A stretch of DNA of 64,000 nt from NCBI GenBank assembly GCA_973895155.1, contig OZ316891.1, positions 26,040,001-26,104,000 on the forward strand, written 5' to 3'. The notes beneath the pieces are model-generated. The model ran no database searches and had not been told where the DNA came from. It saw only the letters and a program-made list of their open reading frames with translations. Position 1 is the first letter of the stretch, and every line of letters begins with the position of its first letter. Shown here piece by piece: positions 20,406 through 31,353 of this stretch. A program made the position numbers and the translations under genes. Origin of the DNA: Marsupella aquatica (taxonomy: Eukaryota > Marchantiophyta).

Positions 20406-21030
20406 TGAGTCCCATCTCTGACTTCCTAAGGATACAGGTGGAGGGAAGGAGAACTGGAAGGTAACAAGTTGCCAATGTCGAGCAATGAAGTCAACAAGAC
20501 AAGAGCAGACGACGAGAGAAAGCAGACAGATATACACTACTTACCGTCGAAGGGGAGGAGGCAAGCAGAATTGGTCGGTTTAAATCTCGCCTTTTAATTT
20601 CGGCTTAATCAAATTATTGGCATTGACAACTCGTCAACTCGTCATGTATCAGTCAGGACAAATTTTGTGCTGGCCACTCAGAATACTGCAGCTGCTAACG
20701 ATAATATCAGTCCCACCTCTGACTTCCTAAGGGTATGGGTGGAGGAAGAAAAACTGCAAACAAATTGCCAAGGTCGAGCAATGAAGTCAACAAGATAAGA
20801 GTAATTAAACGACGAGAGAAAGCAGACGGATACACACTAGACTACCGTCGAAGGGGAGCGAGGCAAGCAGATGGGTCGGTTTAAAATCTCGCCTTTTTCT
20901 ATAATTTCACAATAACCGTGGAATGAAATACAGGCAATCAAATTATTGGCATTGACAACTCGTCATTTATCAGTCAGAGCAAATGTTATACTGGCCATTC
21001 ATGATACTGCACCTGCCAATGAGCGTCAGT
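20406..21030 (+). repeat. Tandem duplication, about 300-bp unit
   Basis: Units at about 20406-20706 and 20707-21030 share AGTCCCA.CTCTGACTTCCT, GTCGAGCAATGAAGTCAAC, GACGAGAGAAAGCAGAC, TACCGTCGAAGGGGAG, GTCGGTTTAAA.TCTCGCC and ATTGGCATTGACAACTCGTC. The second has small insertions. No conserved open frame. Confidence 0.9.
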
Positions 21031-21629
21031 TCTTCATATACTTTTAACGGCAACAATGAGCATTGAAGGTACTGCCAATCCTTCGATATGGACGACATCT
21101 CTGTTTCGAGAGGAGACATAATTGAAGCAGGCAGCAAAGGACAAAATGAATATATTTGTTACAAAGCATCAAAACATCATGCAAAAGGTATTGAAAGGGA
21201 CAGAGTACTAGTTGTAAAGAACCTTATAGTTGCATACACTCATCCGTTATTAGACTTCTCATTTATTAAACTTGCATGCATCATAAACTTGTAGTGTAGT
21301 GTACGTTGGGTGAGGCATAATTAATTACAGAAGGTGTTGAGAGCGGCAATCGTCTATACAAACATACATCTGCTAAGGCTTGCTTATTTAAACACGTATT
21401 CAGTGCAGTGTCAATGTTGAAAGAACGGAAACTTCTATACTTCTGGTTAGGGTACGTTAAAGACTTATTAAGTGCAGTCTCATTCTTGAAAGAGAGTGGA
21501 GAAATTCCCTATTCTCATAAAGGAGCACTATAAAGTTAATAGAGCTACCATTCTTGGTCTTTTCCTTTATTGGGTCTCCCAAAATCAGCAATACAGCCCA
21601 CACTCTTTGCTTCTTTACGACCATCATCT

Positions 21630-21742
21630 CCTCCTCCTGAACCTCTAGAATTCAGATCTGTTGGTATCTGAAGGTCCTGTGAGCTACACCATCTAGATCC
21701 TCCTCCCTCACCTCTACAACTCAGATCTATTGGTATCTAAAA
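21630..21742 (+). repeat. Short tandem duplication, about 60-bp unit
   Basis: Two blocks share TCCTCCTCC, ACCTCTA.AA.TCAGATCT and TTGGTATCT. They lie just beyond the stop codon of the minus-strand coiled-coil gene, in its likely 3' UTR. Confidence 0.75.
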
Positions 21743-21751
21743 TGGTATTTG

Positions 21752-22693
21752 CTAATGTGATCCGGGCAGGTGTTGGAGCAAGTTTTCTCGAACAAGCTCA
21801 AAATTGGACAGCACTACATGCTGGTCTTTCAAAACTTCCTTTAAGGAAGGATATTCCGAAAACAGTTCGTTGCATCGAAAAACTCGCTCTTGCAATTCTC
21901 CAAAGTCTAAACAATGACAAGCTTTATTACGATCCTTCAAAACCCGGTCACTCAATGGCCAGAAGTGAGCGTTATCGTGTTTCAATAAAGTAGCCATCTC
22001 TCTAAGTCGGTTCTCCTCCCCGGGGGTGGTGAAACCCGACTGTCCCACCTGTTTGGGTTGCCGGCATGTAACGAAGGATAAGAGTTCTCCTGCAACGGTT
22101 TTTATAAAAGAAGAGGCCATCTCTTCAGCATCGTTTCGTGCTCTAGAGAGCTCTGATCTCAACTCATCAATAACTATCTGCAAAGGTTCCAACTCTTGTG
22201 TGTGTTGTGCCTTGAGCTTATTGATGCTTTGGCAGTGTTCTGCTTCAATGCTATTGAGGTTTGTGTCTTGTCTTTCCTGAAGGGTATTGACGTGTGCTCC
22301 GTGTTCTGCCTGAAGTTTATCGGCCTGATGGTTGTCGAGGTCTGGGTGCAACGTCTCCTCTTCTGGGGTGTGTTGTGTCGAACGGTTATTCACCTCCGGC
22401 ACCGAAGTCTCCAATTTCTGTGCGGTGTCTGTACCCGGTTCTTCAGCAATTTCCGCTGTCTCAATGTTGGCCGTCACCGAAGATTTCTTTCTACCAGTTT
22501 TCTTTCCTTTATCCTGGATTTGTACCAAAGTCTCCGGCCGGGACTCGGAGGTGGATTTAAGTCTCCCCGCGAAGGCTGTCCACAAATAGTCTAGCCTGAA
22601 AAATCGGCAAATACGCCAAAATAAACTACACGACTCTTGTACCGTAGGCCGTGCACGATTTCCTTCAGCACCTTCCTCAGTGTCCATTGTCAC
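21752..22693 (-). CDS. Unknown 313-residue protein with central coiled coil
   Basis: A single uninterrupted frame of 313 codons from ATG at 22693 to TAG at 21752. I do not recognise the family. Residues about 115-205 are rich in Glu, Gln, Leu and His with heptad spacing (for example LQERQDTNLNSIEAEHCQS and KLKAQHTQELEPLQIVIDEL), predicting a coiled coil. The N-terminal 35 residues have an aromatic patch (SLFWRICRFFRLDYLW), followed by a low-complexity acidic/basic linker. The C-terminus is mixed helical (HFWPLSDRVL, RCNELFSEYPSLKEVLKDQH). No transmembrane helix is obvious. A TATA box about 115 bp upstream on the same strand and the frame length support a real gene. A domesticated or decayed transposon gene is an alternative. 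Confidence 0.6.
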   Translation of the reverse strand: MTMDTEEGAEGNRARPTVQESCSLFWRICRFFRLDYLWTAFAGRLKSTSESRPETLVQIQDKGKKTGRKKSSVTANIETAEIAEEPGTDTAQKLETSVPEVNNRSTQHTPEEETLHPDLDNHQADKLQAEHGAHVNTLQERQDTNLNSIEAEHCQSINKLKAQHTQELEPLQIVIDELRSELSRARNDAEEMASSFIKTVAGELLSFVTCRQPKQVGQSGFTTPGEENRLREMATLLKHDNAHFWPLSDRVLKDRNKACHCLDFGELQERVFRCNELFSEYPSLKEVLKDQHVVLSNFELVRENLLQHLPGSH

Positions 22694-22807
22694 AGATATC
22701 GCGAAGTTAGAGGCCGAACGGAACTACAATAAAATATAAAGCGGACTCGATCAAAGCACTCTAGAATGTGTTCACGACAGGATCGATTCACAAACATCGA
22801 CAGCCGG

Positions 22808-22822
22808 CCTTTATATATATTA
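22808..22822 (-). promoter_or_regulatory. TATA box for the minus-strand coiled-coil gene
   Basis: The minus strand reads AATATATATAAAGG here, a good plant TATA box. It lies about 115 bp before the ATG at 22693, leaving room for a leader of about 85 bp. Confidence 0.55.
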
Positions 22823-22984
22823 GTTCCTAAATTGAAAGGACTAAACTCCTGTCTATTCGATTCACTAGTTCTCTTCGAATCTCAGAATACCATGAGTGTA
22901 GACCACAAGTCTAATCGTAGAAGTTGATCGACCCTACCGACGTCTCGAAGGCGATCAATCAGTAGTATTTACGTGTCATTTCAT

Positions 22985-23305
22985 ATTTCTAAAGTCTGTT
23001 CATGTCACTGTTGATCAGTCTTCTCACATATATCACCTGTTCATATTCCTAAGGTCTGCTCATATCACTATTGATCAGTTTTCTCAAATGTAAATAGATT
23101 AGAGACTAGTCTATCATACATATAACATTGAAAAAGAACCAAAAACTCCACTGCAATCAAGATCCCTAAGGTCTGTTCGTACACTATTCATTAAATGATC
23201 ACTTTTCCGGCATTATAGAGATAGATTAGAGACTATTCTGGGCGTATAACACTGCCATAGAACAAAAGATGCCAGTGCGTACAAGACCCCTAAGGTCTGT
23301 TCATT
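22985..23305 (+). repeat. Dispersed short repeats around CTAAGGTCTG
   Basis: CTAAGGTCTGYTCRT or a close form occurs near 22990, 23050, 23167 and 23290. Several copies are followed by a CACTATT.ATTA/GATCA stretch and ATAGATTAGAGACTA. Spacing is uneven, so this is a degraded array. Confidence 0.6.
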
Positions 23306-23466
23306 TGACTATCTAATGACCCCACCCCAAGTAGCCTGATTACCATTTCCTCGAACATAAAAGGAGGTGGCGGCAAAAAAACCTCTTGCAAAAAATAGGT
23401 TCATTACTATTTCCCGTTCTTCTTTGCTCCCATCTATATGCACCCTATATGCACCCTCACTTTAAT

Positions 23467-23556
23467 TCAGATATGTCTTTAGAGTCACCGTCTAGAGGCC
23501 TGACTCTAAACAATATATGTCCTGTCAAGGTCTAGAGGACTCACTCTAAACAATAG
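23467..23556 (+). repeat. Two-copy repeat, about 45-bp unit
   Basis: GTCTAGAGG, then ACTCTAAACAATA, occurs twice in direct order, with the spacer diverged. Confidence 0.7.
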
Positions 23557-23574
23557 ACCCAGAGAGAAATTGTT

Positions 23575-23604
23575 CTCGGGAGGTCACTTTCATGGAAGTG
23601 ACAT
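23575..23604 (-). mobile_element. Terminal fragment of the CTSGGGGGT MITE family
   Basis: CTCGGGAGGTCACTTTCATG followed by GAAGTGAC matches the inverted right end of the element at 4451-5359 (GGTCACTTCCACGGAAGTG). Similarity stops after about 30 bp, so it is a fragment or an end duplication. Confidence 0.5.
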
Positions 23605-24039
23605 GATTATCAAGTTTGACCAAGTAAGTATAGTGTACTTTAAATGGTTCTGACGGTAGACTTATAATTAAGTTGACAATGGAAGTATTCTGCAAGCCTG
23701 AACCATGCCACCTTGCCACAATAATTAGCCTGCACTCACAATGGGAGAAAAATATTCAGCTCCTAAAAAACCAGGAAAGGTGGGAGGGTGAAGGCAAGGG
23801 TTTTAGCTTGGCCACATGAATTAGACACAAATGCAAATTAAAGAAAATAAATGATGTCCGCCCTTCTCTCCAACACTATTAAGAAAAACTAGATTTTTCT
23901 ACTACGTTGGAACCTGACCTGTGCTTCTTTTGTCATGAGGTTTGCCAGATGGTGTGTCTCAAGTTTTCTGTACTTGACACCCGTCATGGTATGAAAGCTA
24001 GTAAAGCCAGGAAAGGGCTTATTTAACCAGGCTCCTCTA

Positions 24040-24336
24040 CTCGGGGGTCTCACTATATGGGGACCTCCCCATCGCCTGCGATGTTTTTAGGCCTCGGACC
24101 CCCTAAAATGTAAGAAAAAAAATTTATGTTTTAACCCCTATAAAGTTGGAATATTCTTGGAATATTCTACAAATTGAATTAAAAAGACCCTAATGTTCTT
24201 ATAAGTCTCAAAATTGAATTTAAAAGACCCTATTGTTCTTCTACAAAAATTCTTAAGTCTTCCCTTAGAACCAATAAAATGACCCTATCCTTCGTTGCAC
24301 GTGATATGCCATTTTTGTGGAAATGAAACCCCCGAG
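24040..24336 (+). mobile_element. Complete MITE, 297 bp, with TIRs and 8-bp target duplication
   Basis: Ends are CTCGGGGGTCTC and GAAACCCCCGAG, a 12-bp terminal inverted repeat with one mismatch. It is flanked by perfect CTCCTCTA duplications at 24032-24039 and 24337-24344. It has no coding capacity and matches 5028-5316 in reverse orientation. The LINE insertion site begins only 17 bp after the right duplication. Confidence 0.9.
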
Positions 24337-24394
24337 CTCCTCTAGCATCCTGTGGACTTATTGACTACAAAGATGGAGTGGTTGAGGAGTCCTA

Positions 24395-26440
24395 GTGATG
24401 GCGGAAGCCGGAGGGCGGAAACGGGAAATGGCGGATGCTGGATTAGGGATTCAACTAGAGTGCAACGGAACGGACCTGGATGAGATCGAGCAGCACAACG
24501 AGGAAGCTAAGCATCTGAAAGGGGGATTAAGCCAAATTAGGGCCGAAGCAAGGATCCCAAGTGGAGATCAAAGGATTGCAGGGAATGGATTTCTGGGAAA
24601 CGAGGACGAGGCAGGACAGTCGCTGGCAAACCCGCAGAGACAGCAGGCTGGACTGACCGCAGCTCAGTCGTCACGCGCGGAAGGGCAGACAAGTACACGC
24701 ACCCATGCAGAGGCGGCAGTTGCCCCCGACACTCGAATGCACGAGGACCTGGAGGAGCAATGGGAGGAATGGGGAACAGAGAACGGAAAGAATGGCAGCA
24801 CAGCTAGTGACGAAGACAAACCAGACAATCCGTATGACCATAATCTGGACCTTGAAGCGGGAGCACACGTCTCGAACGAGGACCTCAAGGCACAACTTCA
24901 CCATCTTCCGAGGTGCCCAACGGAGCCCAAGCAGGGGATGCGTGCAGCGACTCTCACTGTGAACAGGGACATCATAGCCAGCAGGATACTCCATCTACAA
25001 AATCGAGGTATCATCTTCTACACTGTAGACTTTTACCCCTCACGAGACCAATTCGCAGAGTGGGTGCATGACACGATTGGCAGAAGGATGTGCATTAGAG
25101 TGGAAAAAATCAAAGTGCTGGCAAAATTCACGTTCTTGGTGGTGGTGAGCAACCCGGCTGAGGATAAATCTATCCTTCTAGAACCCTATTGGTACATGGG
25201 CAGACGTATGGTGATGGCCCAACCGTGGACAACAGATTTTGATGCGAAGGAGGCAAGATCTCCAAGGGCACCGGTGTGGATTGACCTTCCTCTCCTCCAC
25301 CCTGCTTTTGAATATTATGCCAATCAAATGCTGGCGATGGTTGGTAAAGTTCTGTATGCACAGACCACTCAGGCTCAAAGCAAGTTTTCGCACATTAGAG
25401 GTTGTGTCCTATGCAATCTAAATGAAGATTTGATTGAATATATAAACCTAGTCATCCCTCAAGTGGGTAACTTCAGAGTCGACGTCATTTACCGCACTCT
25501 GCCAGACGCCTGCTATGTATGCAAACAGCGGGGCCACATAGCTCGCAATTGCCCCAACAAGCACAAGAACGAACTGAAGGGTATCATAGTGGAGAACAGA
25601 ACCGGATTGGCGCATAAGGGAGAGGCACTTATCCAGCCCAATTGCGATTCAGATGGATTCGTGCAGGTCTCAAGGAAGACAGCAGGTTTGAAATCCACTA
25701 AGGGTGGGGAGGTGGAGAGCACGATCGTTGCTCAGAATAAATTCCAGGCACTAGTGGGTCAAGATAACGAGATGAACGGTAGCAAGCCCAACCAACCAAG
25801 TAAAGACGGACTGGCTAATCCTACATCATGCGTAGAAGAAAAGAGGAATGAGGCCAATAAGGATGCGAGTGTGGAGCTGAGCATCAAGCAGGGACTGGAG
25901 GCAGGTACAAGTGATAAGAGAGGACTCTACAACACTATCACTTTGGAGGAGCCAATTTTGGTGGCGGTGCTTCCAAAATTGCAGGTTTCCATTGAGCACC
26001 CACGCATTGGTCAGGAGGCAGAAAGGATGGATCTAGAGAACAGCAAGCAGGCCAGAAGGGCCACTAGCTCCCCAGGCCAAGTCGGAAGACAAACCTTGGA
26101 AAGGTCAGATATCACCACACCCACACACAGACAGGCACAGAAGAAAACCGAGAAGAGCATAGTTAGTAGCGAGGTCCCGACTTACGCCAACGACCAGAGG
26201 ATGGAAGAAGTCATTCAGGAAGAGGTTACCTTTGAGACCCATCGTAACAGTGCGACACTCACCCCCAGGGCTTTACTGCAGGAGAAGGAGCCAATTGTTC
26301 AGCCTCCTCCTGAAATCAGTGGGAGTCAAGGCCAAAGACAAATCACCTCGAACACTCCCCTGAATGGCAGGCAGGGGCATGGCAACACGAGTGATAAAGG
26401 GCGCTACTACAAGGGGCGCACCACCAAAAAATCTAGTTGA
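24395..26440 (+). CDS. LINE ORF1: RNA-binding protein with CCHC zinc knuckle
   Basis: An intact frame of 681 residues. It carries an acidic, low-complexity N-terminus (residues 1-165), a plant LINE/DUF4283-like fold around residues 185-360 (DIIASRILHLQNRG, YPSRDQFAEWVHDTIGRRM, EPYWYMGRRMVMAQPW) and a CX2CX4HX4C knuckle, CYVCKQRGHIARNC, at about 373-386. A long hydrophilic tail ends in basic GRYYKGRTTKKSS. ORF1 proteins coat the LINE transcript. The stop codon is followed after two bases by the ORF2 ATG (TGA-CT-ATG), suggesting reinitiation. The frame is unbroken although ORF2 is heavily damaged. Confidence 0.9.
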   Translation: MMAEAGGRKREMADAGLGIQLECNGTDLDEIEQHNEEAKHLKGGLSQIRAEARIPSGDQRIAGNGFLGNEDEAGQSLANPQRQQAGLTAAQSSRAEGQTSTRTHAEAAVAPDTRMHEDLEEQWEEWGTENGKNGSTASDEDKPDNPYDHNLDLEAGAHVSNEDLKAQLHHLPRCPTEPKQGMRAATLTVNRDIIASRILHLQNRGIIFYTVDFYPSRDQFAEWVHDTIGRRMCIRVEKIKVLAKFTFLVVVSNPAEDKSILLEPYWYMGRRMVMAQPWTTDFDAKEARSPRAPVWIDLPLLHPAFEYYANQMLAMVGKVLYAQTTQAQSKFSHIRGCVLCNLNEDLIEYINLVIPQVGNFRVDVIYRTLPDACYVCKQRGHIARNCPNKHKNELKGIIVENRTGLAHKGEALIQPNCDSDGFVQVSRKTAGLKSTKGGEVESTIVAQNKFQALVGQDNEMNGSKPNQPSKDGLANPTSCVEEKRNEANKDASVELSIKQGLEAGTSDKRGLYNTITLEEPILVAVLPKLQVSIEHPRIGQEAERMDLENSKQARRATSSPGQVGRQTLERSDITTPTHRQAQKKTEKSIVSSEVPTYANDQRMEEVIQEEVTFETHRNSATLTPRALLQEKEPIVQPPPEISGSQGQRQITSNTPLNGRQGHGNTSDKGRYYKGRTTKKSS

Positions 26441-26442
26441 CT

Positions 26443-29400
26443 ATGAAGGACGACAACCTGGTCATTAATCAATGGAACGTTCGGGGCATGGGGAGCCCTG
26501 ACAAAATCAAACGCATGCACAGATGGATCAAGCGCAACAAACATGAAGGTGAGATTTTATGTATCCAGGAGCTCAAAGTTAAACGGGATAAGGCTGAGTT
26601 TAATTTGAGCTTGTTGAATCCTGGGGGCGTTCAAATCATGGACGTGGATAGGGATGGGATGGTGGGGACGGCACTGGCTGTCCCACCAAATTTTAAACCC
26701 TGGGCCCTCAGAGTTACTAATACAGGGAGGACGTGCGAACAACGTAAGGGTATTTTTAATGTAATACAAACAAATTTTTATAATAATTTTTAAAGTAGGC
26801 AACATCCCTGTATATACATTCATCACAATATTAGTAATAAGGCTCTTATCAAATACATGTCACATTACTTTTACGCAAGGGTACCCAAAATGCCAAGTAC
26901 ACACATCACTATATGGTTGGGACACATACACTCATCACCTCATTTGCACACTTGTTCATATAGTCAATCAGACATTTAATTATTTGTTGTCTTAAGGCAA
27001 GTTTAGTTTTGTGGGACCCTTTATGGTGGGACAAATGGTTTTGGGTAGACATGTTTACCCACATGTTTAGGAGTTAAGTTGGGAGTTGAGTAAATGTTGG
27101 GAATCTGGGATTGATGGGGATTCATGGATCAACCCCACATGGACGGACAAGATTACTTTTGAATTCTCTTGAATCAAACAGCCAGGTATGAGGTTAGATG
27201 TGTTTGCGTGTGTAGGGGGGTATCGGGTACTCAACCAATGTTTGTTATAGTTGGTTCAGACTTTGGAGTATTATTCCTCAATTATACATATAGTACTCAT
27301 GAAACTAGAAGTTTGGAGGCACTTTTGCGAACACTAAGAGGAGAGTGCATGCCTGTTTGTATACTATAGGAAGAACTATTCTTGTAGTGTATTAATTTTG
27401 TTCATCTATATAAAATATGTATTCTGAACATTGGGCGTAACAGCCATACAAGTCCCCTATGCAGTCTCATCTATTTTAGTATGATATTTGCAATTTTAAA
27501 AATTCAAGGGTGTTTTCAATTCCTTGAAAAACTCTATTATAATTTACAAAAGGATAAAATTTAATAGGAAAAGTTAATATTTTTACATTAACAAGGAGAT
27601 TTTTTTTGTGAACAAAAATATTAAGAAGGGGTACATGGGGGGTGTATGTTCTCAGGGGGGTTCACTTAATATAGTAAGAGTGAGGGCCCAGGGATTTTAA
27701 AGTAGTTACGCAGGGCACTAAAGGAGATGGAACTCTGGCCTGGGCTACGGTGATTACCCCAAAAGGAGAACTGAATGTGGGGTCCATATACGTGCCCAAC
27801 GACCGACGTCGAAGAAAAGAGCTATGGGACTGGATGGTTGATAGCCTGCCTGAGTCTAATTGGGTCCTAAGTGGTGATTGGAACATGGTTGAGTTGAGTG
27901 ACGACTTTGTTGGCCCACATGCGCTGTTGCATGGGAACGAAGCTCGGGCCTGGAACAGGTTGGTAGACCAATGGCACCTCGTGGACAACTATGTGTGTGC
28001 GGGACTCCAAAGAGGACCGGCCTTCACCAGACAAGCAAAGAAATTAGATCGGCTTGACCAATCTAGGCTCGATAGGAGCTACAGTAGTAATCTGAATAAC
28101 TAGTGTGAATTTGTTAAGGAAGTGTGGCATGACGGCACTCAGACTCTGTCTGACCACATTCCTGTTTCTACTACCTTTACACTGACGGCACGCAGGGATT
28201 TGAACCTGCGCAGATCCACCTACTTTAAGATGGATGCTGAGGCACTCAATAGCGAGGAGATAGCACAAAGAGTCAAGCGCCTCTGGAATGAGCAGCAACT
28301 CCCCACGAGGGATGCTAGGATCAATGTGGATTTGGCCTGGGACGCTGTGCGGAAATATCTACGGGAGGAAAAAAAAAGCAACAAGAGGAACGGAATTAGA
28401 GAGTGAGAAGAGCAAATAGGCTACAACATATGAGGGAGAATATTGGCCTGGCACCCATAGTGGAGGAGTTGACTGAGCTGGCCAGGATGGAGTTTGACAC
28501 TAGGCGGAAGGAGGTCTCTGAAGCCCAGACTCTTAGACGTAGAAGTCGGGAAAGGTGGCTGCAACTTGGTGAGGCACTGACTAAATATTTTTTTAATCAA
28601 TTAAAAGCAAAACAACACAGGGAGAGCATCAAATTGCTTAAGCTTCCTGATGGAACTCACATCGAGGATGTAAAAGAGATCCTTAAGGAGGTCCACAGAT
28701 TTTACTTGGACCTTTACAAAAAAAATGCGGCTGTGGAGCAGGAGGTGGAACTCCGACAGGGAGCTTTGAGCCTTATCACGGAACAGGTGACAGATCTCAA
28801 AATTTTGTCTCTTATTGCACCTCCAACCGTGGAAGAGATCAAAGGAGTGGTGAAAGGCCTTGCGAAAGAGAAGTCTTCGGGTCTGGACGGGGTCACTACC
28901 GAAGTCCTACAGCATGAATGGGAGTACATGAAAGATGGGTATGTTAATATGATTCTATCGTTCTGGCAAGATGGAGTACTTACAAGCAAGGCTACCACTG
29001 GAGTCATCAAGTTGATCCCTAAGACACAACAGACGACGGACCTGACCAACTGGCGCCCCCTCACCATGCTGCTGCTGACTGAAAAAATCATGGCTAAGCT
29101 GTTGGCTGTGAGATTCAAACGGGTAATCAGCAGACTCGTTGACAAACAACAAACTAGGTTCATCGTTGGCAGAGACATTACGGATAACCTAGGTTCAAGA
29201 GTTGGCAGGGTTAAACAAAAAACTGTTGATGTTCCTGAAACTAGATTTTGCCAAAGCGTATGACAAGGTGGAGCACAGCTTCCTCTGGGCGGTCCTCAAA
29301 CAAATGAACTTCCACAGGCAGGTGATCAAGCTGGTTAAAGGCTTAGTGGAGAACACTCAGTCAAAGATCCATATCAATGGGCTCTTCACGCCCCCTTCTG

Positions 29401-31353
29401 CCTGGAAAGGGGAGTTCGTCAAGGATGCTCTCTAGCCCCTTTGCTTTTTGCTTTGACCACCCAACCTCTTATGTTGATGTTTAAGCACAAAATCAACAAC
29501 CAAGAACTGCAAGGTCTGCCCTTGGACGATGGCTCTGCTGTCTGCCACCAACTGTTTGCGGACGATACCGGGCTGTTTCTGGTGGCCTGTCAACAGGAAT
29601 TTCAAGCAGCCAGAGAGGTCATCCAGCATTATGAAAGGATCTCGGGGGCCTTGCTCAACGTGCACAAATCTAAAATTATACCCCTGTTTTCTCCTGCTCC
29701 GAGGGATCTTGAGTGGATGCAGGGGAATGGATGCGCCGTCACTAAACCGGGGGAGATCAGTGAGTACCTGGGCCGCCCCATTGGGCATTTGCTTAAACCT
29801 TCCCAAGAGGATAAGTTTCTGGTTGGGAAACTGAGGAAGAAGCTCAACCACTGGGCGTATAAGAGTCTGACACTTCCAGGGCGGGCAATCCTGCTTAGAC
29901 ATGTGCTTAGGGCCATTTCGACCTATCATCTTATGTTGTTGTCGCTGAATCAGGCTGGTTACGAGATGGAACAGACGAGCAGAAACTTTCTGTGGGGATC
30001 CTCCAGGACGGGACACAACAAGATCCCACTAATCAGCTAGGAGACTGTCACTAATGAGAGAGGAGCGGGAGGTTTGGGCATCCTCCCGTTCAAGGTGCAG
30101 GCCCAGGCTCTCAAGATGAGACATGTGATGAAGTTTCTCACGCTTACAGATGTGGACTGGGTGAAGCTGGCACATGCTGTTATCAGGAAATCCCTGAGAT
30201 CTGGACCTGCTAAGAAGGAGCAGCGCAACTGGACACCTCCGGAGGCACTCCTCCTGAACTCGTCGTTCACTGTGATCGGTTCACCTACCTTGAGAACCCT
30301 TCTCACTGGTTGGGATGCTCAGGCTGCCTTCCTGCAGTTTGATTTTGGCCAGGGCAAGCTCCCGGAGCAGCTTTCGATTGAACAGACCCTGTTGCTGTAT
30401 TTTAGGTCAACTAATTTGAAGGAAGCTAACCAGCTCGCGCTACGCAGGTTCATGGCTAATCGGAGAATTAAGTCCCTTCGGGATCTCAGGGACTCCGATG
30501 GACGGTGGCTGACCAAAGAGGGACTTACCAACCGTGTTCATAGCACACGAGAGACTGGACTGCAGGAGTTCAATACCTTCTACGGGGCCTTGGAGAAGCT
30601 GGAAGATATCACTAGCTGTTCGCTCCACCAATGTACTGGCTGGAGATGGACAGATCGGCCCACCCGCACTGTCTGGCGCTGCCCCAACATGGTCTGGGTG
30701 GACCGTCTGCGGGAACACTCACTTGATCACACGAAACTCAACCAACGATGGGGACAGAATGAAACCAACAACCAGTGGAGGAAATTGTGGAGAAAGTTGT
30801 GGGGTGGATGGACTTTCCCTAAGGTGAGATTTTTTGTTTGGCGCCTTGTCCAACATGGGTTCTTCACCAATCAGCGGGGTAGGCTTTGGGGGTTAAGTGA
30901 TGGAGTGTGCCCTAGGTGCAAGACCCTGCCCGAGACTACGGAACATCTGTTCTTCAGCTGCAGGCATGTGCAGCACAGATGGCAACTTTTGCACCAACTG
31001 ACCACTTCGAAGACCCATCTGACTTTGGGTCGGGGGGGCTCATTGAAATGATCAAACAGGCAATGAGACAACAGAAAACTAACCCTGGCCCGCTTATTGT
31101 GATTTAGGAAATGTGCACTGCCTTCTGGAAAGAACGCAATGCAACTGTGTTTGATCAGACCACTGGGAAGCTCCCTATCAGGGAGATCTTGCACAGGACT
31201 GAACATCATCTTAGCCAAATGCTCAGATCTAGTAGCTCACTGAAGAAAAGTAGGCAGATTGAGAGAACCTTGCATGAGCTGAGAGACATCTTTCCTATTG
31301 TGGAACATACGGGACTGGGCCAGGGCACTGGAAATGATAATTTGTATGAATGA
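26443..31353 (+). pseudogene. LINE ORF2: endonuclease-reverse transcriptase, broken
   Basis: Domains in order: apurinic-type endonuclease (NQWNVRGMG, CIQELKV; after the insertion NVGSIYVPND, SGDWNMVE, SDHIPV); reverse transcriptase (SSGLDGVTTEVLQ, NWRPLTMLLLTEK, LKLDFAKAYDKVEH, catalytic FADD at about 29555); C-terminal zf-RVT region (WTFPKVRFFVWRL, CPRCKTLPETTEHLFFSC). Lesions: insertion at about 26750-27700; TAG at 28101; frameshift at a nine-A run (28369-28377); frameshift near 29216; frameshift near 29405 before the QGCSLAPLL motif; TAG at 30038 where Trp is expected (LIS-W-ETVTNE); frameshift at a seven-G run (31032-31038); TAG at 31105 where Trp is again expected. It cannot make active protein. 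Confidence 0.9.
26750..27700. mobile_element. Secondary insertion within the LINE endonuclease
   Basis: Endonuclease coding stops after RVTNTGRTCEQR and resumes near GDGTLAWATVITPKG, with about 0.95 kb of AT-rich sequence between that does not belong to the domain. The two junctions share an imperfect direct match (AGGGTATTTTTAATGTAATAC against AGGGATTTTAAAGTAGTTAC). No terminal inverted repeat or coding motif was recognised, so the element class is unknown. Confidence 0.6.

Noticed and set aside
22196-22594. Plus-strand frames of 84-132 codons.
   Set aside because: Antisense shadows of the minus-strand coiled-coil gene.
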